NCBI RefSeq assembly: GCF_027744825.2
Contig: NC_071350.1
Span: forward strand, 3,906,001 to 3,970,000
Source: Synchiropus splendidus
Taxonomy: Eukaryota; Chordata; Actinopteri; Syngnathiformes; Callionymidae
Length of the DNA: 64,000 nt
Direction of reading: 5' to 3'
The position numbers and the translations under genes are program-made. The notes below the pieces were generated by a model that saw nothing but the letters and a program-made list of their open reading frames with translations, searched no databases and was not told the origin of the DNA. Of the stretch, positions 1-11,438 are shown piece after piece. Positions within the stretch are counted from its first letter, which is position 1. Each line of letters begins with the position of its first letter.

Positions 1-34
1 AACTTCATAAACCAGCATCTCTCTGGTTCCTCCA

Positions 35-517
35 TCACTGAACCACTTTTGCGCCAGTGTTTTCAAGGTCTGACGGCCCAAATCTCAAGTCTTGGTTGAT
101 CTTAAATGAAATGAGACGACTTACCTGAGAGTAATACTCATATTTTCATCGGCAGCATCATCAGACACTGGACAACTTTGTGAGGTGACCGTCACAACCA
201 GGTGGAGCTGAGCTGCAGGTTCCATCTTCAGGGCCAACATCGAAGGTGTTTCCATTCCGCAAGTCTCCGTCTGAAGCTGGGCAACAAAATAAACATTTTG
301 CATAAACTGGCAGCAGCTACAGCTCGACTGCAGTACATTTCATTTTGGAGGCATATTTCCACAGTAAACTATCTTAGGCAATACGCTACAATCTCCAAAG
401 CAGGGTTCTGCATCCCACGTTCACGTTTGAGGTGGCTGCTCTCACCAAGTGAGCAGTCACGGCTTCAGCAACGCAACGATCCATGGTGACCCCAGCCACC
501 TTCTCCAAACCAGACAT
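35..517 (-). CDS. unrecognised small spliced gene, unit 1
   Basis: Proposed minus-strand exons are 446-517 (ATG at 515-517, good context), 125-276 and 35-83 (stop at 35-37). The junctions have consensus donors (GTGAG after 446, GTAAG after 125) and acceptors (CCCAG before 276, TTGAG before 83). The phases fit (0, then 2), giving 273 nt or 90 residues ending SDLENTGAKVVQ. The middle exon is acidic near its end (PVSDDAADEN). I recognise no domain. The same three exons are kept in all four units, which supports a real gene less than it seems to, because the units are recent copies. An upstream open frame at 675-1037 and a promoter-like region at 1606-2120 may belong to the same transcript, but I could not join them in phase. 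Alternative: non-coding or pseudogenic transcript. Confidence 0.4.
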
Positions 518-674
518 GGTGAAATGAAACACCAAAGCTGCTCCTGCAGCAACACATATTCTTTCTTATTCAGTTCTCTCAGGTCATTGAGGGCAGGTTT
601 ACTCTGTTTCCCAGGGTCACACCGAGAGACTCCACTCCCTGAGTTCTGCTAAAACTGTTCTAGCGTGGGGCTGC

Positions 675-1037
675 TTACATTTGTGTGCTGCAGTTTTTAT
701 GTCGTCCATGATCACACAGTTTCTGAGTGCTTTCCAAAGTTGATGATGCCACAACTGAGCTGTCAGGGGAGAGGACAGTGTCTGGATTCAAAGTGATACC
801 TGAAGGGACTGTTGCAAAGTCCAGAGGCAAAGGCCGCCTGAGGAGGCAGCTGCTTGAGAAGCTCCACATGCTGCAATCCATGAGCATCGTTGCTGCCACG
901 ACTGGACCCAAGGTTTTAGTAAAACCTTCCTCCTCACGGTCCTCAATCGACTGGACTCCACCCACTTGCAGACAAAAAACAATAAGATAAATGTGACTCC
1001 TAATAATATCGGAAGAGAACAGAACATGTTCATCCAA
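675..1037 (-). pseudogene. open frame with disrupted signal peptide, unit 1
   Basis: The frame containing EDREEEGFTKTLGPVVAAT runs for about 90 residues and ends at a possible donor (GTAAGC, just below 677). A hydrophobic leader in another frame (start MNMFC, core LPILLGVTFILLFFVC, ATG at 1033) sits just upstream. In unit 4 the leader and this frame are continuous. Here a 4-base difference near 943-947 separates them, and a 95-base segment present in unit 4 is absent after about 710. The piece may still be an exon entered through the acceptor TCTGCAAG. No family recognised. Confidence 0.35.
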
Positions 1038-1605
1038 ACTTATAGCTAGCTCATGGGTGGTTTATACACCCCTGCCTTATCCGTGTCCAACAGGTTTTTA
1101 TTTTTTTTCTATTGTAGGGGATTTAAAAAATGTGAAAAATACTTTTTTGTGAAGAAATTATCAGTATTTATATTCTACAATTGCTTCCATGGACGCAGAC
1201 ATAAACACATTCTGAACATAGACGAACGTACATGAATAGAATACTGAGCACAAAACATATTGAAGTTTAAAGCCCATCCGATGTACTTAAGCTGTGATCA
1301 GGGCCAATGCAGGTCTCTTTTTCCTCACAGTGATATGGAACTTTAACATGAAACAGACAAATACTAACAGCTGTTTCACTGTTTCAGACTCGAGCTACCC
1401 CAAACCTATCTAATGGCACCACATGGGCTTGGAGATATATATATATATTTTTTTTTATTTATTTATTTTTTTTTAATGAAAAACAGAACGTGGTCCATTT
1501 CCGTAAATTAATTTGCCTGTTAATACCATTAGTTTCAGATAATAATTATCACAGAAAAATACATGAAAACAAAACAAGCATTGTCAGGTTACAGCCGTGA
1601 ATTAG

Positions 1606-2120
1606 TGACGTCACGTACAGTAGACAGCTCCTTGTGAGTTACGGCGTTGCTCACACGGGCGGAGAGTTGCGGATTTGTAGATAGACGGGATCTGGGAGGT
1701 GAAGGTGAAAGATGTCCGCGTGGGAGTGACCGTACTGCATTACAGTTGGTTGTTACCAGCTAATTAAAATATACTTTGCGCCTTTTTCAATCATTACAGC
1801 GAGTTAAGTTAACTGAAGTGCAATATACATGTTTGAAATGCACAGCATGGTTTAGGTTTGGATGCTAGGTGCTACGTTAGCAGCAAAAGCTCACAAGTTC
1901 TCCCAACTTAAAGGTAAAATCACGCCACAGACACAGTCACAAACGTAGTGACGGCGTGTTCAACACTCCATTCACATTGTGAACGCTGCAAAAACCCACC
2001 ATTAGTCCCGTGTCTTCAGTGTCGAGACTTACCGAGCAGCAGGTGTCGGCTTTTTTTTCCCCCACGCGCGCGCCGAGGCACGTGACCGGAAGTGGCTGGC
2101 GCACTTCATTCCCTGCAGCA
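1606..2120 (-). promoter_or_regulatory. CRE-containing promoter-like region and 5' exon, unit 1
   Basis: A perfect CRE palindrome TGACGTCA lies at 1606-1613. Around 2041-2120 there is a GC-rich block with CACGTG (E-box, 2079-2084) next to an Ets-type site CCGGAAGT (2087-2094). Read on the minus strand this block is followed by a consensus donor (CTCG then GTAAGTCTCG, exon edge at 2033), which suggests a non-coding first exon for the minus-strand gene below it. Inference only; no transcript evidence. Confidence 0.4.
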
Positions 2121-2763
2121 ACAAATCAATGAAGTGCTTTGCCGGTGTCTGTCGTCAAAAACAAGATTTGCTTTTGACAACACGCACAAAATAGTAGTCT
2201 AATATTTAATATCTATGAGTTTGTCAACAGCATTTTATTTTATCTTTTTCACACACACGGGAACACCTCTCAGAAACCAGCTGAAATATGATTGTTGTTA
2301 TATATCTCGCCACTGAATCCTTATGGAAAAACACGTCCCATTATCGCGGAGAGAAACGACATCACGGCTGTTGTTTGTGTCACACTTCTTCGGTCTCTTT
2401 TATTATCAAGACAGAACACACACAACTCTCAAACAATACAGACGCCACCTAATGTTCAGTCTCAGCATTGCGTCCATTAATCCCATACACAACAATTGTG
2501 TTGTAAGACTGCCCTCTTTCCCAGCCATTTACTTCCATCTTTTCCTAATAATAAATATAATAAATCCTCAATCTTGCTGCCAGTTTTACATTCACTTGGT
2601 GGTACCATAGAGCAAACGAAGCACTTTGTGAAGCATCGACCCATGAGTCAAACCAATAGCATGGAAAGCCTCAATGCTTCACAGAGCTTCATCACAACAT
2701 CTCAACTAACAGCACGGCTGCTAACTGACAACTCACTCACTGTATTCAACAGATGCTTTCTGT

Positions 2764-3176
2764 CGCGTCCACAATCTTCTTCCATGTTGCTTGTTCAGAT
2801 CAGAATCAGAATCAGAATTTAATTTATTGCCATGGTCAGTGGGGAGCCCTAGGCAACTAGGAAAGAGTTTTGGAATAAAGTGCTGACAGTAAAAATAAAA
2901 TAAAATAAAAGAATTCAAGGTTCTGGTCTGGATCGACCGTAGCCTCCTGCCAGATGGAAGAGGAACAAACAGTCCATGTCCAGGATGAGAAAGGTAGGCT
3001 CTGATCCGACCTGCACGTCTCTGGGTCCTGGAGACAGACAGGTCCTGAAGAGGTGGCAGGTTGCATCCGATCACCTTCTCAGCAGAACGCACGATGCGCT
3101 GCAGTCTGCTCTTGTCCCTGGAGGTGGCGCTGTTGTACCAGACAGTGATGGAGGAGGTGAGGAAACGCCAGGTGGT
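2764..3176 (-). mobile_element. LINE 3' fragment (Rex1/CR1-like), unit 1
   Basis: On the minus strand the sequence reads as the C-terminal end of a LINE reverse-transcriptase ORF (EKVIGCNLPPLQDL, then SHPGHGLFVPLPSGRRLRSI), a tail common in fish Rex/CR1-type LINEs. It is followed by an A-rich stretch and the repeat (GAATCA)n at the 3' end. It is 5'-truncated and lacks the polymerase core. It is present at the same place in all four units, so it predates the amplification. Confidence 0.7.
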
Positions 3177-3416
3177 TGCCTCAATATCACATTTTTACAG
3201 GAAATTGTATGGTTCACACACGCCACATTTCTGCATGATTTTAATTTCTCATGTTTTAAAATGAATTAGATAAATAATTCACCCATTTTCTCCCGCATTC
3301 CTTTTGTTTGTGCTGGCTGTTGAGATTGTCTATAATAACTCCACAACTGTGAATATGAAGTTTGCATGGTACGCTATATTTCAGATAGACCACATGACGA
3401 TCAGCAACAATTAAAC

Positions 3417-3422
3417 TTTATT
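3417..3422 (-). terminator. AATAAA polyadenylation signal, HMG gene, unit 1
   Basis: TTTATT on the plus strand is AATAAA on the minus strand, about 60 bases downstream of the HMG-gene stop codon (3480-3482). The same hexamer is at 11376-11381 and 20086-20091 in units 2 and 3. Confidence 0.6.
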
Positions 3423-3479
3423 ACAGTTATTTACAAGGGAGTGTGGAATGTGTAAAGTTGGGGTGGCGCCTTCCACAGC

Positions 3480-4632
3480 TTAGGCCGCCTTCGCTTTGGT
3501 CCTTTTTCTTTTGACTTTCCTTCCCTGCGCAAAGTGGGCGCATTAGCCGTCTGTGACAACACGACTGATGGAACAAAATGAAGAACTCACATAATTGTCT
3601 TTGCTGGACCAATTGGGGTGGCGCTCTTCATGTTTCCGCCTCTCTTCTGCGGCCAGCAGGTAATACCTGTGCTGCTGCTCCGACGTCATGGACTTCCACT
3701 GTCAATGCATTTCATCATGTAAACGGACAGAAACACAGAAAAGCCGAACAAGCTGAGGCAGCAAAAGCACATACCATATGTCCCAGGATGCTGTTGGCTT
3801 CAACACTGTGTTTTGGGTTGAATGTGGCTGTGACATGTTCCCTGTTCTCCCTCATAAAAATCATGAAGGCGTTGGGTGGCCTTCGGATATAGGGGCCATT
3901 GTGCTTTGTAGGCTCGCTTTACCAGAAAATGGAGAACGAAAAATAGTTTTCATCTGTTTAAATCCACAATACTTTGCGAACATAATCGCTAGCAAACCTC
4001 GGGTCCACGTGGTTCCTTGGTGGAGACGTCTCGGGACGGGGCGATGGCGTGGCGACTTGAAACACTCCCGTTCCATTCCTGAGAAAAAGGAGAGAGACAT
4101 AGACAATACACTAGGAGGAAAGTGAGTGGACTCATGCTCGCACTCACATGGCTCCGAGGTAACTATGAGCGCCACTGTTGACTGAATCCTTTACTGGCCA
4201 GAAGTTCTTCTAGAAAACAAACATCATGAGTTCAGAATCAATGGTACTTGCATATTGCCTTTCCATCTTTCCTCCTTAGGCACCACTCACCTGGCGTTCA
4301 GCCAGTCGACCACCACAGTCCGGCCTGTATCCCACATTAGGTGGGAGGCAGTTTTGGTAGCATCCGGGCTCCACTGTGACGACTGGCAAGTAGCATCCGC
4401 CTTGCTGCACCACATCGGTTCTGGAACCCAGCGCTCCAAGCCCACCTCCAGTCACATGTGGCGGGTGACTTTCCTGCAGCCCGACAGATGCCAGACCACC
4501 AGTGTGCGCCGGTTGCTCACCACCACATGGCACTTTGGTTTCACCGACAGGCGACAGGTCACCCAACAGTTCCTGCAGTGTGGAGAGGACTATATCCCAT
4601 TCCAACTCCGGGTCGACACAACTGGGCTCCAT
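3480..4632 (-). CDS. TCF/LEF-like HMG-box protein gene, unit 1
   Basis: Five minus-strand exons give one open frame of about 237 residues: 4291-4632 (114 codons from ATG, starts MEPSCVD), 3998-4078 (27 codons), 3775-3912 (46 codons, acceptor position uncertain by a few codons), 3591-3698 (36 codons) and 3480-3524 (14 codons plus stop). All junctions are phase 0 with GT donors and AG acceptors. The third and fourth exons form an HMG box: RRPPNAFMIFMRENREHV, then W at the exon junction, KSMTSEQQHRYYLLAAEERR and NWSSKDNY. The last exon supplies the basic tail GRKVKRKRTKAKAA. The box plus basic tail resembles TCF/LEF proteins, nuclear DNA-bending transcription factors of Wnt signalling. I see no beta-catenin-binding motif in the N-terminal exon, so the partner is unknown. 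Spliced gene versus retained pseudogene is undecided, but no frame break is seen. Confidence 0.65.
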
Positions 4633-4722
4633 TCTGTTCCTGTGACATTAAAATGATCCTGTTACAAATTGATGTGTATATGGTGCACCAAACACACTTT
4701 GCAAAGAAAATCACGACCAAAC

Positions 4723-5344
4723 CTTGGGTTCACGTGGTTCGTTGGTGGAGATGTCACGGGACCCGGCGACGGCGTGGCGACTTGAAACACTCCATTCCTG
4801 AGTAAAAGGAGAGAGACATAGATAATACACTAGGAGGAAAGTGAGTGGACTCATGCTCGCACTCACATGGCTCCGAGGTAACTCTGAGCGCCACTGTTGA
4901 CTGAATCCGTTACTAGCCAGAAGATGTTCTAGAAAACAAACATCATGAGTTCAGAATCAATGGGACTTGCCTTTCCGTCTTTCCTCCTTAGGCACCACTC
5001 ACCTGGCGTTCAGCCAGTCGACCACCACAGTCCGGCCTGTATCCCACATTAGGTGGGAGGCAGTTTTGGTAGCATCCGGGCTCCACTGTGACGACTGGCA
5101 AGTAGCATCCGCCTTGCTGCACCACATCGGTTCTGGAACCCAGTGCTCCAAGCCTACCTCCAATCACATGTGGCGGGTGACTTTCCTGCAGCCCGACAGA
5201 TGCCAGACCACCAGTGTGCGCCGGTTGGTCACCACCACATGGCACTTTGGTTTCACCGACAGGCGACAGGTCACCCAACAGTTCTTGCAGTGTTGGGAGG
5301 ACTATATCCCATTCCAACTCCATGTCAACACAACTGGGCTCCAT
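4723..5344 (-). CDS. duplicate N-terminal exon cassette of HMG gene, unit 1
   Basis: Exons 5003-5344 (114 codons from ATG) and 4723-4797 (25 codons) repeat the first two exons of the adjacent HMG gene about 712 bases upstream, each with intact acceptor, donor and ATG. The long exon is open throughout (MELEWDIVLSTLQELLGDL region). If both cassettes were spliced in series, the second long exon would be entered in phase 0 and meet a TGA after roughly 25 codons. Use as an alternative first coding exon is therefore more likely than joint inclusion. Function unknown; the exon is rich in Gly, Pro and Cys. Confidence 0.5.
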
Positions 5345-6025
5345 TTGGTTCCTGTGACATTAAAATGATCCTGTTACATATCGAAGTGTTGAGCATTTGC
5401 AGATTTTTTAGTAAATTGTGCACATCATACACTAAAGATTTACATGAACAGTTTCCGGGTTTCAAAGACTCCTGATGACCTGAAAGAAACACTGATGAAT
5501 TTGCTTTCAAGATACCTTCACTTCCGAATCTCAAACGTTTATTCCATCTACGTGAACATGATTATCTAAAATGGTTGACTGTGACTCAATCACGTAAGGT
5601 CACCATGTCTGAATCTATTCATTTCAAATCATTTATATTGAAATCATAAAATATTAAAAAAAAAAAAAAAAGAAGATTCCGCCAGGTTTTGAACACCCCC
5701 CTCTCTTCCCCCCCCCCATCACGAAACGCGGAAAACGCGGGAAACAGGAAACTGAGGGGGAGTTTTGACAGCACGAAATTGGGGACCATCCAAACGCTAG
5801 TTTTTCATGACGAGAAGCAACCCTCACTCCGATCTGCACCCGGTCGCTATTCCGATGTCCCGACCGGATACACGAATTGGGACTTCCGCGAAAGTCGTGA
5901 GTTTTTTACGGTGTTTTTTTTTCGGGATTTTGCTCTTAAAACCACCAGCAACACGCCCAATTCTATGATGCGTGGATATGTTTCCCGCCAATTTAGATGT
6001 TTCCGCTTCGTCAAAAGACGTTGGA

Positions 6026-6230
6026 TGACGTCAGATTTGACCCTTTTTAAGGAGATGTTATTCTGACGGCTGGGCGCGCCGCGATCTTCTACGTGTAACA
6101 GAAACCACGACTACTGTAAATATACTCACCGTTTCATGAGACAAGCACACACCTGACACTGACAGCTTGATGCCCACCTGCAGTCTGACTGAAGCCGCAC
6201 CTGCACCCGACCACCTGTGTAGCGACCGAA
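6026..6230 (-). promoter_or_regulatory. CRE and non-coding first exon of HMG gene, unit 1
   Basis: A perfect CRE palindrome TGACGTCA lies at 6026-6033. On the minus strand a candidate non-coding exon (to 6130) ends at a strong donor (AAACG then GTGAGTATA) and points toward the cassette exons below 5344. No TATA box is obvious. Assignment as the HMG-gene promoter is inferred from position and strand. Confidence 0.4.
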
Positions 6231-6559
6231 GTGACATATCATAGGTGGAAAGTGTTATGAATTACACCGGCCAATCAGAGGGCTCAGTGTGACAGCACTA
6301 ACTCTTGATCACCAATGAGTGTCGTCTGATGATTTAAGCCTGTAAAGTGCTTCCGTAAAGATGTTTAATGCAACAAAAAGAACAAACATTTCAGATTCTA
6401 AACAGATCGCAGCCTCCATGTGACTTCAAACTGGCCCATTGAAATGAGTGGAGTGGAACACTTGGTGAGCAACTGATGATTCAAGTTCAAGTGCTAGGAA
6501 TCTAGGGATTTCTTCATCATTTCTTCATCCACAATATAATCAGACAACATTGAATGCTT

Positions 6560-7370
6560 GTGAGCGTCTGTCCCTCAGGGGCACTGCCTTAAACACCGGC
6601 ATCATTGTGTAAAAGATCTAACCAGGTGCGCTCAGGAACCCTTCCACATCAGCTCCATATACAAGTGCAAGTCAGCTCTTCCATGTCAAGCCTTAAACCA
6701 GCAACATCCAGGAACACCGGCGCTTCTCTGGGTCCGAGCTCATTTGAAATGGACAGAGGCAGAGCGGCCCATATTTCAAATTGTGTGTGGAAATCATGGC
6801 GTCATGTTCTGTGGGCAAAGGACCATCCAGATTGTCGTCCAGGTTTCGGAGCAACACATGCTGCCATCCAAGCAACGCTGTCTTCAGGGATGTCCCAGCT
6901 CATTTCTGCAAGACGGTGCTGAGCCACATCCCGCACCAAGCGTGGCTTTGCAGTGAAAGACTGCAGGCACCAGACTGGCCTGGCTGCAGTCCAGACCTGT
7001 TGCTCGCTGTGAAGCACAAAATACAACAACGGAGACCCCAGACTGTCCAACAAGTAAGGATGAGATAGAATACCAGCTACAAACCTTCAATGATTAGTGT
7101 CCTCAGTTCCTAAACGCTTGAGTGTGGTGAGAAGTAAAGGTGACCCAGAGGTCAACACGCCGCTGCCCCAGCATCACTGTGTTGCAGGAATCCAATTCAA
7201 AACCACTTGCATTAAAACAATAAAGTTTATGAACATTAAATGTCTTGTATTTGCAGTGCATTCAGTTGGGTATAGGTTGAAGAGGATTTGCAAATAATTG
7301 TACTCTGTTTTTTATTTACAACCTGGTCAGCATGGCAACTTTGTTGGAGCTGTGGTTCATATGCGGGTGG
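6560..7370 (+). mobile_element. Tc1/mariner transposon relic, unit 1
   Basis: Plus-strand frames read as broken Tc1/mariner transposase: HFCKTVLSHIPHQAWL, then APDWPGCSPDL (the WPxxSPDL block before the final catalytic acidic residue), then KHKIQQRRPQTVQQVR. It is followed by the 3' region ending in a run like ataggttgaagaggatttgcaaat, typical of the ends of a widespread fish element. Several frameshifts and the lack of a 5' end show it is dead. The same relic is in units 2 and 3. Confidence 0.65.
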
Positions 7371-7993
7371 GTACACAATGCTACACACACGAGCATCTAT
7401 TTCAGCACCTTCACAGAGTGTACACGGGACCACATCCACTGGGTGAGCTTCCATCACTCTTCCAGTGCGTTCCCAGCCCAAGTCCATCAGTTGTGCAGCA
7501 GATCCACCTAAACACGAGAGAGAGAGAGAGACGGCATTTCTGGTGAATATTTAGCACATTCCTAGTATTTTCCAAGCAGTGATGAGGACTAGGTGCCTCC
7601 TTCGATCATCCTTATCACAAAGACCTGAGTGCACAGTAGCCTCTTAGCAAAGCAAAACGGATCAAATGGATTCACAACATATATTGTGCAGATCCGATTA
7701 AAAATGTTGAAGAAAAAAGATCTAAAATGAAAATTCTACAAAGAACATTTTTGTGTTTCGATGTGATGTGATTCGTGTTTTGTTTAAACAACTTCACAGC
7801 GATGGACAATGAATGGAATACAGAAAATGAAATATAGTGTGGATCAGAATAACATAGAAAAACGCTCCCTCCAACCAAACCTACAGGGAGTCTGTCAGAA
7901 ACTACTAAAACCATTATTATTAATGATTTTAGTATTAAAAGTATGAAAAATATATTTAGAACTTCATAAACCAGCATCTCTCTGGTTCCTCCA

Positions 7994-8476
7994 TCACTGA
8001 ACCACTTTTGCGCCAGTGTTTTCAAGGTCTGACGGCCCAAATCTCAAGTCTTGGTTGATCTTAAATGAAATGAGACGACTTACCTGAGAGTAATACTCAT
8101 ATTTTCATCGGCAGCATCATCAGACACTGGACAACTTTGTGAGGTGACCGTCACAACCAGGTGGAGCTGAGCTGCAGGTTCCATCTTCAGGGCCAACATC
8201 GAAGGTGTTTCCATTCCGCAAGTCTCCGTCTGAAGCTGGGCAACAAAATAAACATTTTGCATAAACTGGCAGCAGCTACAGCTCGACTGCAGTACATTTC
8301 ATTTTGGAGGCATATTTCCACAGTAAACTATCTTAGGCAATACGCTACAATCTCCAAAGCAGGGTTCTGCATCCCACGTTCACGTTTGAGGTGGCTGCTC
8401 TCACCAAGTGAGCAGTCACGGCTTCAGCAACGCAACGATCCATGGTGACCCCAGCCACCTTCTCCAAACCAGACAT
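7994..8476 (-). CDS. unrecognised small spliced gene, unit 2
   Basis: Exons 8405-8476, 8084-8235 and 7994-8042 repeat the 90-residue model of unit 1 with the same splice sites and phases; I saw no coding difference. The final exon lies across the unit junction, so this copy is complete inside the window together with its upstream region. Confidence 0.4.
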
Positions 8477-8633
8477 GGTGAAATGAAACACCAAAGCTGC
8501 TCCTGCAGCAACACATATTCTTTCTTATTCAGTTCTCTCAGGTCATTGAGGGCAGGTTTACTCTGTTTCCCAGGGTCACACCGAGAGACTCCACTCCCTG
8601 AGTTCTGCTAAAACTGTTCTAGCGTGGGGCTGC

Positions 8634-8996
8634 TTACATTTGTGTGCTGCAGTTTTTATGTCGTCCATGATCACACAGTTTCTGAGTGCTTTCCAAAGTT
8701 GATGATGCCACAACTGAGCTGTCAGGGGAGAGGACAGTGTCTGGATTCAAAGTGATACCTGAAGGGACTGTTGCAAAGTCCAGAGGCAAAGGCCGCCTGA
8801 GGAGGCAGCTGCTTGAGAAGCTCCACATGCTGCAATCCATGAGCATCGTTGCTGCCACGACTGGACCCAAGGTTTTAGTAAAACCTTCCTCCTCACGGTC
8901 CTCAATCGACTGGACTCCACCCACTTGCAGACAAAAAACAATAAGATAAATGTGACTCCTAATAATATCGGAAGAGAACAGAACATGTTCATCCAA
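8634..8996 (-). pseudogene. open frame with disrupted signal peptide, unit 2
   Basis: Same state as in unit 1: the conserved acidic frame is present, the hydrophobic leader (ATG at 8992) is out of frame with it through the 4-base difference, and the 95-base segment of unit 4 is missing. Confidence 0.35.
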
Positions 8997-9564
8997 ACTT
9001 ATAGCTAGCTCATGGGTGGTTTATACACCCCTGCCTTATCCGTGTCCAACAGGTTTTTATTTTTTTTCTATTGTAGGGGATTTAAAAAATGTGAAAAATA
9101 CTTTTTTGTGAAGAAATTATCAGTATTTATATTCTACAATTGCTTCCATGGACGCAGACATAAACACATTCTGAACATAGACGAACGTACATGAACAGAA
9201 TACTGAGCACAAAACATATTGAAGTTTAAAGCCCATCCGATGTACTTAAGCTGTGATCAGGGCCAATGCAGGTCTCTTTTTCCTCACAGTGATATGGAAC
9301 TTTAACATGAAACAGACAAATACTAACAGCTGTTTCACTGTTTCAGACTCGAGCTACCCCAAACCTATCTAATGGCACCACATGGGCTTGGAGATATATA
9401 TATATATTTTTTTTTATTTATTTATTTTTTTTTAATGAAAAACAGAACGTGGTCCATTTCCGTAAATTAATTTGCCTGTTAATACCATTAGTTTCAGATA
9501 ATAATTATCACAGAAAAATACATGAAAACAAAACAAGCATTGTCAGGTTACAGCCGTGAATTAG

Positions 9565-10079
9565 TGACGTCACGTACAGTAGACAGCTCCTTGTGAGTTA
9601 CGGCGTTGCTCACACGGGCGGAGAGTTGCGGATTTGTAGATAGACGGGATCTGGGAGGTGAAGGTGAAAGATGTCCGCGTGGGAGTGACCGTACTGCATT
9701 ACAGTTGGTTGTTACCAGCTAATTAAAATATACTTTGCGCCTTTTTCAATCATTACAGCGAGTTAAGTTAACTGAAGTGCAATATACATGTTTGAAATGC
9801 ACAGCATGGTTTAGGTTTGGATGCTAGGTGCTACGTTAGCAGCAAAAGCTCACAAGTTCTCCCAACTTAAAGGTAAAATCACGCCACAGACACAGTCACA
9901 AACGTAGTGACGGCGTGTTCAACACTCCATTCACATTGTGAACGCTGCAAAAACCCACCATTAGTCCCGTGTCTTCAGTGTCGAGGCTTACCGAGCAGCA
10001 GGTGTCGGCTTTTTTTTCCCCCACGCGCGCGCCGAGGCACGTGACCGGAAGTGGCTGGCGCACTTCATTCCCTGCAGCA
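9565..10079 (-). promoter_or_regulatory. CRE-containing promoter-like region, unit 2
   Basis: TGACGTCA at 9565-9572 and the GC-rich E-box/Ets block as in unit 1. A base change at 9985 lies in the candidate donor (GTAAGCC instead of GTAAGTC) but keeps the GT. Confidence 0.4.
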
Positions 10080-10722
10080 ACAAATCAATGAAGTGCTTTG
10101 CCGGTGTCTGTCGTCAAAAACAAGATTTGCTTTTGACAACACGCACAAAATAGTAGTCTAATATTTAATATCTATGAGTTTGTCAACAGCATTTTATTTT
10201 ATCTTTTTCACACACACGGGAACACCTCTCAGAAACCAGCTGAAATATGATTGTTGTTATATATCTCGCCACTGAATCCTTATGGAAAAACACGTCCCAT
10301 TATCGCGGAGAGAAACGACATCACGGCTGTTGTTTGTGTCACACTTCTTCGGTCTCTTTTATTATCAAGACAGAACACACACAACTCTCAAACAATACAG
10401 ACGCCACCTAATGTTCAGTCTCAGCATTGCGTCCATTAATCCCATACACAACAATTGTGTTGTAAGACTGCCCTCTTTCCCAGCCATTTACTTCCATCTT
10501 TTCCTAATAATAAATATAATAAATCCTCAATCTTGCTGCCAGTTTTACATTCACTTGGTGGTACCATAGAGCAAACGAAGCACTTTGTGAAGCATCGACC
10601 CATGAGTCAAACCAATAGCATGGAAAGCCTCAATGCTTCACAGAGCTTCATCACAACATCTCAACTAACAGCACGGCTGCTAACTGACAACTCACTCACT
10701 GTATTCAACAGATGCTTTCTGT

Positions 10723-11135
10723 CGCGTCCACAATCTTCTTCCATGTTGCTTGTTCAGATCAGAATCAGAATCAGAATTTAATTTATTGCCATGGTCAGTG
10801 GGGAGCCCTAGGCAGCTAGGAAAGAGTTTTGGAATAAAGTGCTGACAGTAAAAATAAAATAAAATAAAAGAATTCAAGGTTCTGGTCTGGATCGACCGTA
10901 GCCTCCTGCCAGATGGAAGAGGAACAAACAGTCCATGTCCAGGATGAGAAAGGTAGGCTCTGATCCGACCTGCACGTCTCTGGGTCCTGGAGACATACAG
11001 GTCCTGAAGAGGTGGCAGGTTGCATCCGATCACCTTCTCAGCAGAACGCACGATGCGCTGCAGTCTGCTCTTGTCCCTGGAGGTGGCGCTGTTGTACCAG
11101 ACAGTGATGGAGGAGGTGAGGAAACGCCAGGTGGT
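10723..11135 (-). mobile_element. LINE 3' fragment (Rex1/CR1-like), unit 2
   Basis: Copy of the fragment at 2764-3176, same truncation point and A-rich tail, one amino-acid-changing difference (DLYVSR for DLSVSR). Confidence 0.7.
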
Positions 11136-11438
11136 TGCCTCAATATCACATTTTTACAGGAAATTGTATGGTTCACACACGCCACATTTCTGCATGATTT
11201 TAATTTCTCATGTTTTAAAATGAATTAGATAAATAATTCACCCATTTTCTCCCGCATTCCTTTTGTTTGTGCTGGCTGTTGAGATTGTCTATAATAACTC
11301 CACAACTGTGAATATGAAGTTTGCATGGTACGCTATATTTCAGATAGACCACATGACGATCAGCAACAATTAAACTTTATTACAGTTATTTACAAGGGAG
11401 TGTGGAATGTGTAAAGTTGGGGTGGCGCCTTCCACAGC

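Larger units (their letters stand above)
1..7959. repeat. 8-kb tandem unit, copy 1 (7959 bp)
   Basis: The sequence that begins the window (aacttcataaaccagcatct) recurs at 7960, 16665 and 24643, so the first 27.7 kb is a head-to-tail array. This copy holds two N-terminal exon cassettes of the HMG-box gene. Order along the plus strand: unknown spliced gene (minus, 35-2120), LINE fragment (2764-3176), HMG-box gene (minus, 3417-6230), Tc1/mariner relic (6560-7370) and a GA microsatellite near 7520. Differences from copy 2 that I noticed are isolated single bases, for example 1237 versus 9196 and 2026 versus 9985. Confidence 0.95.

Noticed and set aside
202..489. Plus-strand ORF of 95 codons repeated in each unit
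   Set aside because: Lies antisense to the spliced minus-strand model, has no splice or domain support, and is repeated only because the unit is repeated.
4255..4656. 133-codon plus-strand ORF and its copies at 4967, 12214, 12933, 13668, 20924 and 21659
   Set aside because: It is the antisense of the HMG-gene N-terminal exon. The minus strand has the splice sites, ATG and phase agreement, so the plus frame is a shadow.
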